From contig CP159373.1 of NCBI GenBank assembly GCA_032595685.2, forward strand, positions 2,910,193 to 2,974,192: DNA of 64,000 nucleotides, written 5' to 3'. How positions within the stretch are numbered: the stretch's first letter is position 1; each line of letters starts with the position of its first letter. The notes beneath the pieces are model-generated. The model made no database searches. It was not told the DNA's origin and was given only the letters and a program-made list of their open reading frames with translations. The position numbers and the translations under genes were made by a program. Positions 63,945-64,000 of this stretch are shown piece after piece. Origin of the DNA: Candidatus Electrothrix aestuarii (lineage in GTDB: Bacteria; Desulfobacterota; Desulfobulbia; Desulfobulbales; Desulfobulbaceae).

Positions 63945-64000
63945 ATGGTGCAATTAACCGACAAGCAGCTGGAACGATACAGTCGTCATATCATCCTTCA
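63945..64000 (+). CDS. ThiF/MoeB/HesA-family adenylyltransferase, start only
   Basis: The first 18 codons, MVQLTDKQLERYSRHIIL, match the 'lsreelerYsRqiil' opening of ThiF/MoeB E1-like enzymes, with the rest beyond the window. GAGAGGAG precedes the ATG at 63945. Next to thiS it probably encodes the enzyme that adenylates the ThiS C-terminus. Confidence 0.85.
   Translation, partial: MVQLTDKQLERYSRHIIL

Overview
The window looks like the chromosome of a Gram-negative Desulfobacterota bacterium, probably of the Desulfobulbales, with cable-bacteria relatives a plausible guess. This rests on gene flavour only: a large delta-60/CFI-box surface protein, a two-CW protein, NACHT and caspase proteins with lectin-like ends, and a rich defence complement. 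No rRNA or marker-gene placement was possible. Housekeeping DNA is moderately GC-rich; the Septu-like pair and the transposon arms are more AT-rich.

Layout. (1) 1-12.8 kb is one co-directional (minus-strand) CRISPR-Cas locus. It holds a type III RAMP operon (partial RAMP, cmr5-like, cmr4-like, a large cas10/csx11-like gene, another RAMP, and a frameshifted cmr1), three CRISPR arrays with the same 36-bp repeat, a Cas6-RT-Cas1 triple fusion and Cas2. Each array has its own roughly 285-bp leader copy with a TTGACA/TACAAA promoter. (2) An IS5-like element (1654 bp, 6-bp target duplication) follows, and a second copy at 41.9-43.5 kb interrupts a caspase gene. (3) 14.7-31.5 kb carries a membrane protein of unknown role, four small lipoproteins, a ZnuABC-type metal transporter, a VapBC module beside a znuA remnant, MscS, a molybdopterin-binding protein, a 961-aa exported repeat protein, a two-domain peptide ABC ATPase, a two-CW protein and TilS. 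(4) 31.5-33.7 kb is a Septu-like PtuA/PtuB pair. (5) 33.7-39.1 kb is a MoxR/DUF58/VWA operon split by a 1.4-kb insertion flanked by a relic of the moxR 3' end. (6) 39.4-56.5 kb is an accessory region: EACC1-like plus caspase-DUF1566, UPF0175, an Rpn-type nuclease, a radical SAM-methyltransferase-DUF5714 fusion, an AmgK-like kinase, VapBC, and two paralogous NACHT-formylglycine-generating-enzyme-like proteins separated by a 21-bp-period repeat field. (7) 56.5-64 kb is core: trkA, rpmH-rnpA-yidD-yidC-jag-mnmE, thiS and the start of a ThiF/MoeB gene.

Two systems deserve attention. The CRISPR locus joins RNA-capable spacer acquisition (Cas6-RT-Cas1) to a type III effector whose Cas10 lacks the GGDD cyclase motif (APQD in its place) but keeps HD-type residues. 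This suggests a III-C-like complex without cyclic oligoadenylate signalling. Separately, the caspase and both NACHT proteins end in C-type-lectin-like domains whose last 110-120 bp resemble variable regions of diversity-generating retroelements, although no DGR reverse transcriptase or template is present here. These may be diversified sensors of a conflict or self-recognition system. Several genes carry single-base frameshifts (cmr1, the first NACHT gene, both transposases); some could be sequencing errors.
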